From contig CAZXEU010000196.1 of the NCBI GenBank assembly GCA_964639665.1, forward strand, positions 1 to 22,097: a stretch of 22,097 nt of DNA, given 5' to 3'. The notes under the pieces were generated by a model. The model did not search any database. It was not told the origin of the DNA and saw only the letters and a list, made by a program, of their open reading frames with translations. This stretch comes from CAZXEU01 sp964639665 (GTDB lineage: Bacteria > Bacteroidota > Rhodothermia > Rhodothermales > Bin80). The translations under genes were made by a program, and so were the position numbers. Each line of letters opens with the position of its first letter. Positions within the stretch are counted from its first letter, which is position 1. Below are positions 12,243-19,974 of this stretch, one piece after another.

Positions 12243-12791
12243 TTACTGCTCCAATTCAATCTGGAGATAATCCAGCTCCAGGGGAGTCTTGCGACCGAAT
12301 ATGGAAACCATTACGCGGACCTTCATCTTGTCCGGGTATACCTCGTCCACAAAGCCTGTGAAGTTGTTGAACGGCCCGTCCACCACTTTGACCGCGTCTC
12401 CGCTCGCAAAGGGCATGGCCGGCTTTTCGCCGGAATCGCGGGCATCTTCCACGCGCCCCATGATGCGCGCCACCTCTTCCGGCCGAAGGGGAGTGGCCTG
12501 GTCTCGCCCACCCAGGAAACCGATCACGGAGGGCAGGCCGGAGACCACGTGCTGAAGCTCGTTGTCCATCAGGGCCTGTATCAGGATGTAGCCGGGAAAG
12601 AACCGCTTTTCGCGCGTACGCTTCTTGCCGCTGCGCATCTCGAATACGGTTTCCGTCGGAATCAGGATATCGGTCAGCCGGCTCTCCAGATGAAGCCGCT
12701 CAATCTCGCTTTCGAGAAACTTCTTGACCTTCTTCTCGTGCCCGGAAAACGTCCTGAGCACGTACCACCTGGCGTCGGTGTTGCTTTCCAT
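12243..12791 (-). CDS. nusG: Transcription termination/antitermination factor NusG
   Basis: This essential elongation factor binds the RNA polymerase clamp through its NGN domain, and Rho or ribosomal S10 through its KOW domain. The length of 182 residues is typical. The NGN domain spans about 8-115 (RWYVLRTFSGHEKKVKKFLE, REKRFFPGYILI, LPSVIGFLGG). The KOW domain follows (FASGDAVKVVDGPFNNFTG...VRVMVSIFGRKTPLELDYLQIE). The ATG lies 6 bases after the secE stop. The secE-nusG pair before rplK is the near-universal order. There is no Shine-Dalgarno sequence; translation probably couples to secE. Confidence 0.98.
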   Translation of the reverse strand: MESNTDARWYVLRTFSGHEKKVKKFLESEIERLHLESRLTDILIPTETVFEMRSGKKRTREKRFFPGYILIQALMDNELQHVVSGLPSVIGFLGGRDQATPLRPEEVARIMGRVEDARDSGEKPAMPFASGDAVKVVDGPFNNFTGFVDEVYPDKMKVRVMVSIFGRKTPLELDYLQIELEQ

Positions 12792-12797
12792 AACCCG

Positions 12798-12995
12798 CTA
12801 CCCCGGATAAATGATATCCAGTATGAAACTAATTACCCGGTCCGCCCCGAAAATGAACAGCGCCAGTGCCACGCTTGCCAGAAGCGTAACAACGGTGTTG
12901 TTGACAAGCTCCTTCCGCTTGGGCCAGGTAACCTTGCGCATCTCCGTGGTCACGTCACTGAGATAGCCGCTGATCTTGGCTGTAATCTTCGTCAT
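12798..12995 (-). CDS. secE: Preprotein translocase subunit SecE
   Basis: This is a small inner-membrane subunit that stabilises SecY in the SecYEG translocon. From ATG 12995 it is 65 residues, the short single-span form found outside the enterobacteria. The N-terminal amphipathic part has the conserved EMRKVTWPKRKEL (about residues 18-30). A single membrane span follows (about 35-58, VVTLLASVALALFIFGADRV). The open frame extends upstream into the tRNA-Trp gene, but a start there would put tRNA sequence in the protein, so the internal ATG is preferred. It sits 39 bases after the encoded CCA of tRNA-Trp and 6 bases before nusG. Confidence 0.96.
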   Translation of the reverse strand: MTKITAKISGYLSDVTTEMRKVTWPKRKELVNNTVVTLLASVALALFIFGADRVISFILDIIYPG

Positions 12996-13034
12996 TGTCC
13001 GTCTTTCGTCAGAATATGGCGGAGAGCCTGGAAT

Positions 13035-13110
13035 TGGCACGGGCGGTAGGACTTGAACCCACAACCTGCGGTTTTGGAGACCGCCGCTCTGCCAGTTGAG
13101 CTACGCCCGT
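13035..13110 (-). tRNA. tRNA-Trp (anticodon CCA)
   Basis: The cloverleaf has a 7-bp acceptor stem (ACGGGCG/CGCCCGT), discriminator G and anticodon CCA in the loop TCTCCAAAA. The T arm contains GGTTCAAGTCC. The 3' CCA is encoded. It sits between tuf (10 bases) and secE, its usual place in this cluster in many bacteria, and probably helps free the tuf and secE messages by tRNA processing. Confidence 0.96.
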
Positions 13111-13120
13111 TCTTCGGCTG

Positions 13121-14311
<1,191 letters not shown>

Positions 14312-14343
14312 GTCCTAAGCTCGCTTATTGTACAAGAATGTTC

Positions 14344-14418
<75 letters not shown>

Positions 14419-14463
14419 AGGATCGAAACCCTATGTGCGGCTCCGGAGAACCGGCATCAAAGG

Positions 14464-14536
14464 AGCGGGAGACGAGATTCGAACTCGCGACCCTCAGCTT
14501 GGAAGGCTGATGCTCTACCAACTGAGCTACTCCCGC
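14464..14536 (-). tRNA. tRNA-Gly (anticodon TCC)
   Basis: The acceptor stem is GCGGGAG/CTCCCGC with discriminator T. The anticodon loop CTTCCAA reads TCC (codons GGA/GGG). The T arm contains GAGTTCGAATCTC. The three bases after the discriminator are CCT, so CCA is not encoded and must be added. It corresponds in position to E. coli glyT. Confidence 0.96.
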
Positions 14537-14577
14537 ATCGCCCGGATGCTTGGGGCAAGTGTTCCAGTTCGTATGGG

Positions 14578-14659
14578 TGGGCAGGGAAGGATTCGAACCT
14601 CCGAAGGCTTAGCCAGCAGATTTACAGTCTGCCCCCGTTGACCGCTTGGGTACCTGCCC
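14578..14659 (-). tRNA. tRNA-Tyr (anticodon GTA)
   Basis: This is a class II tRNA of 82 bases with a long variable arm, as expected for bacterial tRNA-Tyr. The acceptor stem is GGGCAGG/CCTGCCC with discriminator A. The anticodon GTA lies in ACTGTAAAT. The next three bases are CCC, not CCA. It corresponds in position to E. coli tyrU. Confidence 0.96.
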
Positions 14660-14729
14660 GTCATCGCAGCATGGTTATATGGGCCATCAGGGGTGCAGTG
14701 CCAACAGGGCCAGCGAATTTAACGTGAAG

Positions 14730-14802
14730 AGCTGGCGAAGGGACTCGAACCCCCAACCTGCTGATTACAAATCAGCTGCTCTACCGGTTGAGCTACGCCA
14801 GC
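14730..14802 (-). tRNA. tRNA-Thr (anticodon TGT)
   Basis: The acceptor stem is GCTGGCG/CGCCAGC with discriminator T. The anticodon loop TTTGTAA reads TGT (codons ACA/ACG). CCA is not encoded (next bases CTT). It is the first gene after the strong promoter and corresponds in position to E. coli thrU. It is the isoacceptor that can wobble to the ACG codons dominating tuf. Confidence 0.96.
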
Positions 14803-14832
14803 ACAGTAGCATCAGCTAAAGTATAGCCTTAA

Positions 14833-14862
14833 AGTATACGACACATTATGATATTATGTCAA
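14833..14862 (-). promoter_or_regulatory. Strong promoter for the tRNA-tuf-secE-nusG-rpl-rpo cluster
   Basis: TTGACA (14862-14857), an 18-base AT-rich spacer and TATACT (14838-14833) form a near-perfect sigma70-type promoter on the minus strand. Initiation near 14826 would put the start about 24 bases before the first tRNA. The -35 box includes the TGA stop codon of the upstream dedA gene. A second copy of TATACTTTA lies 13 bases further on (14825-14817) and could be an alternative -10. This is the only clear promoter seen for the whole cluster. Confidence 0.85.
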
Positions 14863-15476
14863 GGCTCGCCGCGGCTTCTGCGATGGCGGCGCCAGATCTG
14901 CAGCACGAAATAGCCCAGCACGAAGGCCATCACCACCAGACCGTACCTGGCAAGGTAGCCCGAGACTTCTTCCCACCGGTCTCCGACGAGGTAGCCCGCT
15001 GCCACGAGCAGCGCCGCCCATGCAAGCGCACCCACAAAGCTAAGCGTCGCAGTCCGGCGCCTCGGCATGGCGCCCATGCCCGCTACCAGCGCAATCACGG
15101 ACCGGATGCCGCTGAAGAGGCGATTGGTTACCACGAGCCACGATCCCCAGCGGGTAATCCATCGCCGGCCCCGCTCGATGTCATCCGCGGAAAAGAAGAG
15201 CACGGAACGCCGGCCTTCGGCCATATCTCCCAGCCGGCTGCCCAGCCAGTACACGGTCATGAATCCGCACGCGCCGCTTGTGGCGCCAAGCAGCACCACC
15301 AGGGGCCCGCTCACAAGTCCGAGCCCGGCCATGGCGCCGGCAAACACCACAACGGCGTCCCCCGGTACCGGCGGCAGCAGGTATTCCAGAAACGATATCA
15401 GGGCCACGACCAGATACACGGCAACCGGCGGCAACTCGGCCAGGCGCGTGACCATTTCGCTCACCTGGACTTCCAT
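14859..15476 (-). CDS. DedA/VTT-family membrane protein
   Basis: This is a polytopic inner-membrane protein of 205 residues from ATG 15476. Family hallmarks are FLEYLLPPVPGDAVVVFAGA (about 29-48, the re-entrant loop motif), GATSGACGFMTVYWLGSRLG, and NRLFSGIRSVIALVAGMGAM followed by PRRR. Hydrophobic segments lie near 17-32, 36-70, 110-140 and 150-190, and a basic tail (IWRRHRRSRGEP) probably faces the cytoplasm. Some DedA proteins transport undecaprenyl phosphate or other lipids across the membrane; the exact substrate here is unknown. The ATG overlaps the ispF stop (TGATG) and has a strong GAGGAGG 7 bases upstream, which fixes the start. Its own stop lies inside the -35 box of the tRNA-tuf promoter. 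Placement after the isoprenoid genes fits a polyprenyl-phosphate link, by context only. Confidence 0.9.
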   Translation of the reverse strand: MEVQVSEMVTRLAELPPVAVYLVVALISFLEYLLPPVPGDAVVVFAGAMAGLGLVSGPLVVLLGATSGACGFMTVYWLGSRLGDMAEGRRSVLFFSADDIERGRRWITRWGSWLVVTNRLFSGIRSVIALVAGMGAMPRRRTATLSFVGALAWAALLVAAGYLVGDRWEEVSGYLARYGLVVMAFVLGYFVLQIWRRHRRSRGEP

Positions 15477-15952
15477 CACCCAACCTCCTCCAATAGGCAC
15501 ACGGCCCAGGCCGCAACGCCTTGGCGCCGACCTACGAAGCCCAAGCCTTCGCTCGTGGTCGCCTTGACCGAGACCCGGTCCACGTCGATTCCCAGCAGCG
15601 TTGCAATCGAAAGCCGCATGTCGTCAATCAGAGGGCGCAGCCGCGGGCGCTCCAGTGCAATGGTTACGTCAAGGTTGCTGACCCTGAACCCCTTCCTGGC
15701 AACCATGCCCGAAACGGCGCGCAGCAAGCTGCGGCTGTCCGCCCCGCGCCAGGTTCCGTCCGTGTCGGGAAAATGCGATCCGATGTCTCCGAGCGCGGCG
15801 GCACCCAGCATCGCATCGCAAACGGCGTGCAGCAGCACGTCCGCATCGGAATGTCCCTCAAGACCCAGCTTGTGCGGCACGCGGACGCCACCCAGCATAA
15901 GCGGCCGATCCGGCACAAGGCGATGCACGTCGTATCCCAATCCTATGCGCAT
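15476..15952 (-). CDS. ispF: 2-C-methyl-D-erythritol 2,4-cyclodiphosphate synthase
   Basis: This enzyme performs the fifth step of the MEP isoprenoid pathway, cyclising CDP-methylerythritol 2-phosphate to MEcPP with release of CMP. It is a cytosolic trimer. From ATG 15952 it is 158 residues, matching the family. Zinc ligands are visible as Asp8 and His10 (GYDVHR) and His42 (HSDADVLLHAVCDAMLG). The motifs GDIGSHFPDTD and the C-terminal TTSEGLGFVGR are also typical. AGGAGG at 15960-15965, 7 bases upstream, selects this ATG over one six codons earlier. The start overlaps the end of ispD by 10 bases. The stop overlaps the dedA start by one base. CMP released here derives from the CTP used by IspD, so the pair acts in the same pathway two steps apart. 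Confidence 0.97.
   Translation of the reverse strand: MRIGLGYDVHRLVPDRPLMLGGVRVPHKLGLEGHSDADVLLHAVCDAMLGAAALGDIGSHFPDTDGTWRGADSRSLLRAVSGMVARKGFRVSNLDVTIALERPRLRPLIDDMRLSIATLLGIDVDRVSVKATTSEGLGFVGRRQGVAAWAVCLLEEVG
15484..15490 (-). promoter_or_regulatory. Ribosome binding site of the DedA gene
   Basis: GAGGAGG lies 7 bases before ATG 15476, inside the last codons of ispF. It decides the start over an in-frame ATG at 15500 and shows translational coupling with ispF. Confidence 0.8.
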
Positions 15953-16623
15953 GGATGTTCCTCCTGCCATTTCGGCCAGAGCGCCCGTGCCAGCTCCCAG
16001 TCCTCCGGCGTAGTGATCTTGAAATTCCAGGCGCTTCCCCGCACGATGTGCACGGCGTGCCCCATATTCACCACCGGCTCGACTTCGTCGGTAGTCTCGC
16101 CGCCCGCTTCAAGAGCGGCTTCCAGGAGGGGCCTCCTGAAGCCCTGAGGCGTTTGCATCCGGAACAGGTCCTCTCTGGAGACAGCACGCGCAAAGCAGCC
16201 GCTGTTGCCATACCGAACCGTATCGGCAACCGGCAACGCGAGAGCCGCGGCGCCGAACCTGCGCGCTGCGGCAATGACGCTCGAAACAAGCGCCGGCTCC
16301 ACAAACGGTCGCACGGCATCGTGCACCAGGATGAGGTCGGCATCCGTGCCTGCAAGGGCTTTGGCCACCGAGATGCTGCGCGTGGCACCTCCCTTGACGA
16401 CGGCCCGGAGCTTATGGAGCCCGTCCCGGAACGGAATAGCGGTGGCGGACGCCGGCAGAGCCACGCAGTAATGATCAATCTCGGCGTGGCGCTCGAGCAT
16501 GCGCAGCGTCTGCACCAGAAGCGGGGCATCGCCCAGCATCCTGAACTGTTTCCTGTCTCCTCCGAGACGTCTGCCACGCCCTGCAGCCGGCACAACGGCG
16601 GCCACGCGCCCACACCTTGCCAT
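15943..16623 (-). CDS. ispD: 2-C-methyl-D-erythritol 4-phosphate cytidylyltransferase
   Basis: This enzyme performs the third step of the MEP pathway, joining MEP and CTP to give CDP-methylerythritol and pyrophosphate. It is 226 residues, normal for the family. The N-terminal nucleotide-binding loop is VVPAAGRGRRLGGDRKQF (about 10-27), with the catalytic Arg and Lys in it. Further motifs are GGATRSISV, VHDAVRPFV, QTPQGFR, TDEVEPV and the C-terminal NFKITTPEDWELA. The ATG is 8 bases after the queA stop. The queA stop codon itself forms part of a TGAGG that can serve as its ribosome binding site (spacing about 7), suggesting coupling. ispE, the intervening pathway gene, is not in the window. 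Confidence 0.96.
   Translation of the reverse strand: MARCGRVAAVVPAAGRGRRLGGDRKQFRMLGDAPLLVQTLRMLERHAEIDHYCVALPASATAIPFRDGLHKLRAVVKGGATRSISVAKALAGTDADLILVHDAVRPFVEPALVSSVIAAARRFGAAALALPVADTVRYGNSGCFARAVSREDLFRMQTPQGFRRPLLEAALEAGGETTDEVEPVVNMGHAVHIVRGSAWNFKITTPEDWELARALWPKWQEEHPCA
15960..15965 (-). promoter_or_regulatory. Ribosome binding site of ispF
   Basis: AGGAGG lies 7 bases before ATG 15952, within the end of ispD. It favours this start over ATG 15970. Confidence 0.8.
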
Positions 16624-16631
16624 GGACGACC

Positions 16632-17678
16632 TCAGACGATGAGCATTGCGTCTCCGAATGAAAAGAGGCGATACCCCTCCTTCATCGCCTCCCTGTAGGC
16701 GTGCTTCACAAAATCATATCCGGCAAATGCCGACACCAGCATCAGCAGCGTACTCTTGGGCCGGTGAAAATTGGTGATAAGCCGCTCTGTGATCCTGAAC
16801 TCGTAGGGCGGATAGATGAACTTGTCCGTCCAGCCGCTGCGGCCCTTCAGCATATTGTCCACCGACAGGCTCGTTTCGATGGCCCGCACAACCGTCGTGC
16901 CGAGTGCTGTAACCGAGCATTCCGGTGATCTCAGGGCCCCGTTGACCGCATCGGCCGTGTATTCCGAAATGGCATAGCTTTCGGAGTCCATGCGATGCTT
17001 GGTCAAATCCTCCACGTCCACGGGCCGAAACGTTCCCAGACCCACGTGCAGCGTCACCGGAGCGAGGAGGACCCCCTTGTCTGCCAGGCGGTCCCGAAGC
17101 TGCGGCGTAAAGTGGAGGCCCGCCGTCGGAGCCGCCACCGCCCCGCGATGCGCAGCAAATATGGTCTGGTACCGGTCGCGATCCTCCGGCTCGGGTAACC
17201 GCTTGATATAGGGAGGCAGCGGCGTCTGGCCGATTTCGTCGATCTTGGCATACAGGTCCTGGTTGCTGCCTGCAAACACGAAGCGGATGGTGCGACCGCG
17301 CGAGGTCGTGTTGTCTATAACCTCGGCCACGAGTCCGTTTTCAAAGAACAGCTTGTTCCCGATCCTGATCTTGCGGGCCGGATCGACAATCACGTCCCAA
17401 AGCCGACTCTCCGGATTTAGCTCGCGGAGCAGGAATACCTCGATGTGGGCTCCGGTTTTTTCCTTTTCTCCGTTTAGCCGCGCCGGAAAGACCTTGGTAT
17501 TGTTGTACACAAGTACATCCCCTGCGCCGAAGTAATCCACGATTTCGCTGAAACGCCGGTGTTCTATGGTGCCCTCCGCGCGGTTGAGCACCATCAGCCG
17601 GGAGGCATCGCGCGGCTCGGCGGGGTATTTCGCGACCAGCGAATCGGGGAACTCGTAACGGAATTCGGACAGTTTCAT
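16632..17678 (-). CDS. queA: S-adenosylmethionine:tRNA ribosyltransferase-isomerase
   Basis: This enzyme transfers and isomerises the ribosyl group of S-adenosylmethionine onto preQ1 in tRNA, making epoxyqueuosine at the wobble G34 of GUN anticodons. From ATG 17678 it is 348 residues, within the family range. Motifs are KYPAEPRDASRLMVLNR, DVLVYNNTKVFPARL, GAVAAPTAGLHFT (near 190-200), HVGLGTFRPV, and near the C-terminus TNFHRPKSTLLMLVSAFAGY. I prefer this start to the in-frame upstream codon at 17711 because MKLSEFRYEFP is the usual family N-terminus. No Shine-Dalgarno sequence is seen. It is the first gene of the queA-ispD-ispF-dedA group. Its known target tRNA-Tyr(GTA) is encoded about 2 kb downstream, which may be coincidence. 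Confidence 0.97.
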   Translation of the reverse strand: MKLSEFRYEFPDSLVAKYPAEPRDASRLMVLNRAEGTIEHRRFSEIVDYFGAGDVLVYNNTKVFPARLNGEKEKTGAHIEVFLLRELNPESRLWDVIVDPARKIRIGNKLFFENGLVAEVIDNTTSRGRTIRFVFAGSNQDLYAKIDEIGQTPLPPYIKRLPEPEDRDRYQTIFAAHRGAVAAPTAGLHFTPQLRDRLADKGVLLAPVTLHVGLGTFRPVDVEDLTKHRMDSESYAISEYTADAVNGALRSPECSVTALGTTVVRAIETSLSVDNMLKGRSGWTDKFIYPPYEFRITERLITNFHRPKSTLLMLVSAFAGYDFVKHAYREAMKEGYRLFSFGDAMLIV

Positions 17679-17743
17679 GCCATGGGCGAATTTGCCTGTA
17701 CGTTGTGCCAACCGGTCATGTCGGGCTTGAAGGGCCAGTTGCT

Positions 17744-17764
17744 CCGGACCAGTTGCCAGTCCGG
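17744..17764 (-). terminator. Inverted repeat after the amidase gene, possible terminator
   Basis: CCGGAC (17744-17749) and GTCCGG (17759-17764) form a 6-bp stem with a 9-base loop, 59 bases past the amidase stop and 66 bases before queA. No T-run follows. The rest of this 144-base gap shows no strong promoter by eye, although queA may have one. Confidence 0.25.
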
Positions 17765-17822
17765 GTATACACGCCTGTGACGAGAATAGTTCGCGGGTGT
17801 CGAGCCCTGGCGTAGAGGCTCG

Positions 17823-19514
17823 CTAATCTATGGGCGGACGTCTGAGGTGGAAGTCCGTCGCCTGCTGAAATGCCCACGCCAGTGCCAGCGCCTGCGCATC
17901 CTTGTAGAGACCTCCCACAAAGGTGATGCTTCCCGGCCGCCTCCGACCGGGGCTGTCCTCCACAGCGTGAAATGCGTTGGGAACGCAGACCGCCGGATGC
18001 CCTGTCAGGTTCGTTATGCGCAGCGTGGAACCGCCGAAGGTGGGCGAAACAAAGCAGTCCAGGTCACGCATGAGCTCGTGCATGCGCCGCATGAGCAGCG
18101 TCCTTGCCCGCGCTGCCTGCACGAACTCGACCGCCGGGACGAAGCGCGAGCGCCGAAATTCGTGCGGCCACGTGTCCGGCCCCTGCCGTACCATCGTATC
18201 CACTCCCCGCTCCAGGGTAAGCGAATCGAAAGCAGCAGCCGCTTCCACTCCCAGTGTCAGCAGCATGGCATCGAGCGGCAAGCCATCCGGAAGCGAAATC
18301 GGCACAGGCTCGACACCCAGGCCGCGGAGAACCTCCAGCGCCTGCCTGTCCGCATCCCTGTTGGCGTACTCCCTGTCAAAGTCTTCTGCCAGGTAGCCCA
18401 CGCGCAGCGAGGCCACATCCATGGACGCATCAAACGGAAACGCCGCCGTCGTCGTGGCGGCATCGCGCGGATCCCGCCCCCGGATCACGTCGAATATGAG
18501 CGCGCAATCCAGGGCCGACCGGGCCATGGGGCCCAGCTTGTCCATCGACCATGCCAGCGTCATGGCACCGTGGCGGCTTACCAGGCCGAATGTAGGCCGG
18601 TGCCCCGTCACGCCGCAGCGTGTGGAAGGAGACACGATGGATCCCAGCGTTTCGGAGCCAATGGCAAAGCCCACGAGGCCCGCTGCCACGGCCGCACCCG
18701 GTCCGGCCGACGACCCGCTGGAGCCTTCGTCCGGATTCCACGGATTGCGTGTCTTGCCGCCAAACCAGACGTCGCCCCAGGCCAGCGCTCCCAGGGTCAG
18801 CTTGGCAACCAGCACGGCGCCTGCCGCACGCAGGCGTTCTACGACAGCCGCGTCCTCCTCAATTACCTGGTCACGGTACGGCTCGGCGCCCCAGGTGGTG
18901 GGATATCCCCTGACCGACAGCAGGTCCTTCGCCCCGTAGGGCACGCCGTGCAGCGGTCCGCGCCAGATTCCGGCATCCAGCTCTACGTCCGCCCCGGCCG
19001 CCTCCTCTAGCGCGGTTTCCCCGGTGAACGTGACCACAGCCTGCAGCAGCGCATCATGCTGCCGCAGTCTGGACAAGTACAATTCCGTCAGCTCGACCGA
19101 CGTAACCTGCCGCGACCTGAGCAGCTGGGCCAGTTCCGCCACGCTCATGAATGCCAGGGACTCCCGATCCGGCGGACGCTGGAGTGCGACGGGCTCGAAG
19201 CGCAGCGCACCCCGCTCGGCGGGACGTGGCGCGTCACCGAGGCGCGGATCAAATACCAGCGACGGCGCGACGCTGTTGGGAAGCTCCAGACTGCGCAACT
19301 CTGCGTAGTCTTCAACCTGCCCGTTGAGGTCATCTACCAGCTGCTCCCGTTCCTCGTCGGTAAAGGAAAGGCCGGCAATCTCCTCCGCGCAGGCAATGGT
19401 CTCCGTGGTGACCGGCCTGCCCTGCCGAAGCAGAGCGTAAAGCGCCCCCGGAAGCATCGTCCCCGCAAGCGCATGCGAGGCGCACGTGGACAAAAACCTG
19501 CGGCGATCGAGCAT
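17823..19514 (-). CDS. Exported amidase (amidase signature family)
   Basis: This is a Ser-cisSer-Lys amidohydrolase that cleaves a C-N amide bond; the substrate is unknown. From ATG 19514 it is 563 residues. The N-terminus DRRRFLSTCASHALAGTMLP is a Tat-type signal (R-R-x-F-L), so the enzyme is probably exported folded. An N-terminal extension of about 110 residues precedes the signature domain. Catalytic candidates are Lys196 (GVPYGAKDLL), a cis-Ser at 268/269 (GSSGSSAG) and nucleophile Ser292 (GSETLGSI). The motif reads TLGS where GatA-type enzymes read TGGS. The C-terminus has the usual DCFVSPTFGG and TGHPAVCVPN. GatA itself is unlikely because of the signal, the extension and the lack of gatB/gatC nearby. 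It starts 22 bases after the small secreted protein. No Shine-Dalgarno sequence is seen. Confidence 0.92.
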   Translation of the reverse strand: MLDRRRFLSTCASHALAGTMLPGALYALLRQGRPVTTETIACAEEIAGLSFTDEEREQLVDDLNGQVEDYAELRSLELPNSVAPSLVFDPRLGDAPRPAERGALRFEPVALQRPPDRESLAFMSVAELAQLLRSRQVTSVELTELYLSRLRQHDALLQAVVTFTGETALEEAAGADVELDAGIWRGPLHGVPYGAKDLLSVRGYPTTWGAEPYRDQVIEEDAAVVERLRAAGAVLVAKLTLGALAWGDVWFGGKTRNPWNPDEGSSGSSAGPGAAVAAGLVGFAIGSETLGSIVSPSTRCGVTGHRPTFGLVSRHGAMTLAWSMDKLGPMARSALDCALIFDVIRGRDPRDAATTTAAFPFDASMDVASLRVGYLAEDFDREYANRDADRQALEVLRGLGVEPVPISLPDGLPLDAMLLTLGVEAAAAFDSLTLERGVDTMVRQGPDTWPHEFRRSRFVPAVEFVQAARARTLLMRRMHELMRDLDCFVSPTFGGSTLRITNLTGHPAVCVPNAFHAVEDSPGRRRPGSITFVGGLYKDAQALALAWAFQQATDFHLRRPPID

Positions 19515-19536
19515 GGATGGTTGGCTGCGCCCGGGA

Positions 19537-19974
19537 CTATTCTGTGGATTCCACGACAAGTCCCCGGATGCCAATCTCGACTATGGGCGTGTCATCTTCA
19601 AACGGGATCCAGAAAAGCCCGTCTCGGTCGCCCGTCCTGGCTTCACCCGGGCCCAAGCGCCCTTCGGCGAACCCCGTCTTTTCCGCTTCCTCACTCCGAA
19701 AGACCGCCGAGAAACGGTACGAAACGGCAAAGTCATTCGTATTGCGAAGGAATATGACCACGCCGTTTCTTACGCCGTCGGCCTTTTGATGCAGCACGTA
19801 CTTGACCGAAAGGCCGTCCTTTTCCACTATGGGCTTGAAGGCCCATTCTACGGCAACCTCCTGTGCCGCTGCCCCGCGGCCGTGTCCCGCGACAACCCCC
19901 GCTGCTATCCACAGGAAGAGAATCAGGCAGCTACGCGTGCGCGTGAGCCAGCACCCCGCGGGCCGTTTCCACAA
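19537..19974 (-). CDS. Small secreted protein of unknown function
   Basis: I do not recognise this gene. From a TTG at 19974 it encodes 145 residues. Residues 1-38 look like a signal peptide: a basic start (WKRPAG...LTRTR), a hydrophobic core (CLILFLWIAAGVVAG) and an AAA|QE cut site. The mature part of about 107 residues alternates hydrophobic and polar residues (VVIFLRNTNDFAVSYRFSAV; DTPIVEIGIRGLVV), suggesting a beta-sandwich. It has no cysteine in the mature part. The gene overlaps the end of transketolase by 44 bases in another frame and ends 22 bases before the amidase, so it is probably in the same operon. There is no ATG downstream of the tkt frame that keeps the signal peptide; the TTG start is an inference. 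A coding origin is supported by the clean signal peptide and by the frame filling the tkt-amidase gap. Confidence 0.7.
   Translation of the reverse strand: MWKRPAGCWLTRTRSCLILFLWIAAGVVAGHGRGAAAQEVAVEWAFKPIVEKDGLSVKYVLHQKADGVRNGVVIFLRNTNDFAVSYRFSAVFRSEEAEKTGFAEGRLGPGEARTGDRDGLFWIPFEDDTPIVEIGIRGLVVESTE

Noticed and set aside
10987..12270. 427-codon plus-strand open frame across rplA and rplK
   Set aside because: Antisense to two certain ribosomal protein genes; composition is that of a shadow frame.
12996..13064. Longer SecE with 23 extra N-terminal residues
   Set aside because: The extension is translated tRNA-Trp sequence; the internal ATG gives the normal SecE N-terminus.
14856..16013. 385-codon plus-strand open frame opposite dedA and ispF
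   Set aside because: Low-complexity His/Pro/Arg/Ser-rich product, opposite genes with clear motifs and ribosome binding sites.
17847..19010. 387-codon plus-strand open frame opposite the amidase
   Set aside because: Arg/His-rich shadow; the amidase catalytic motifs on the minus strand are unambiguous.
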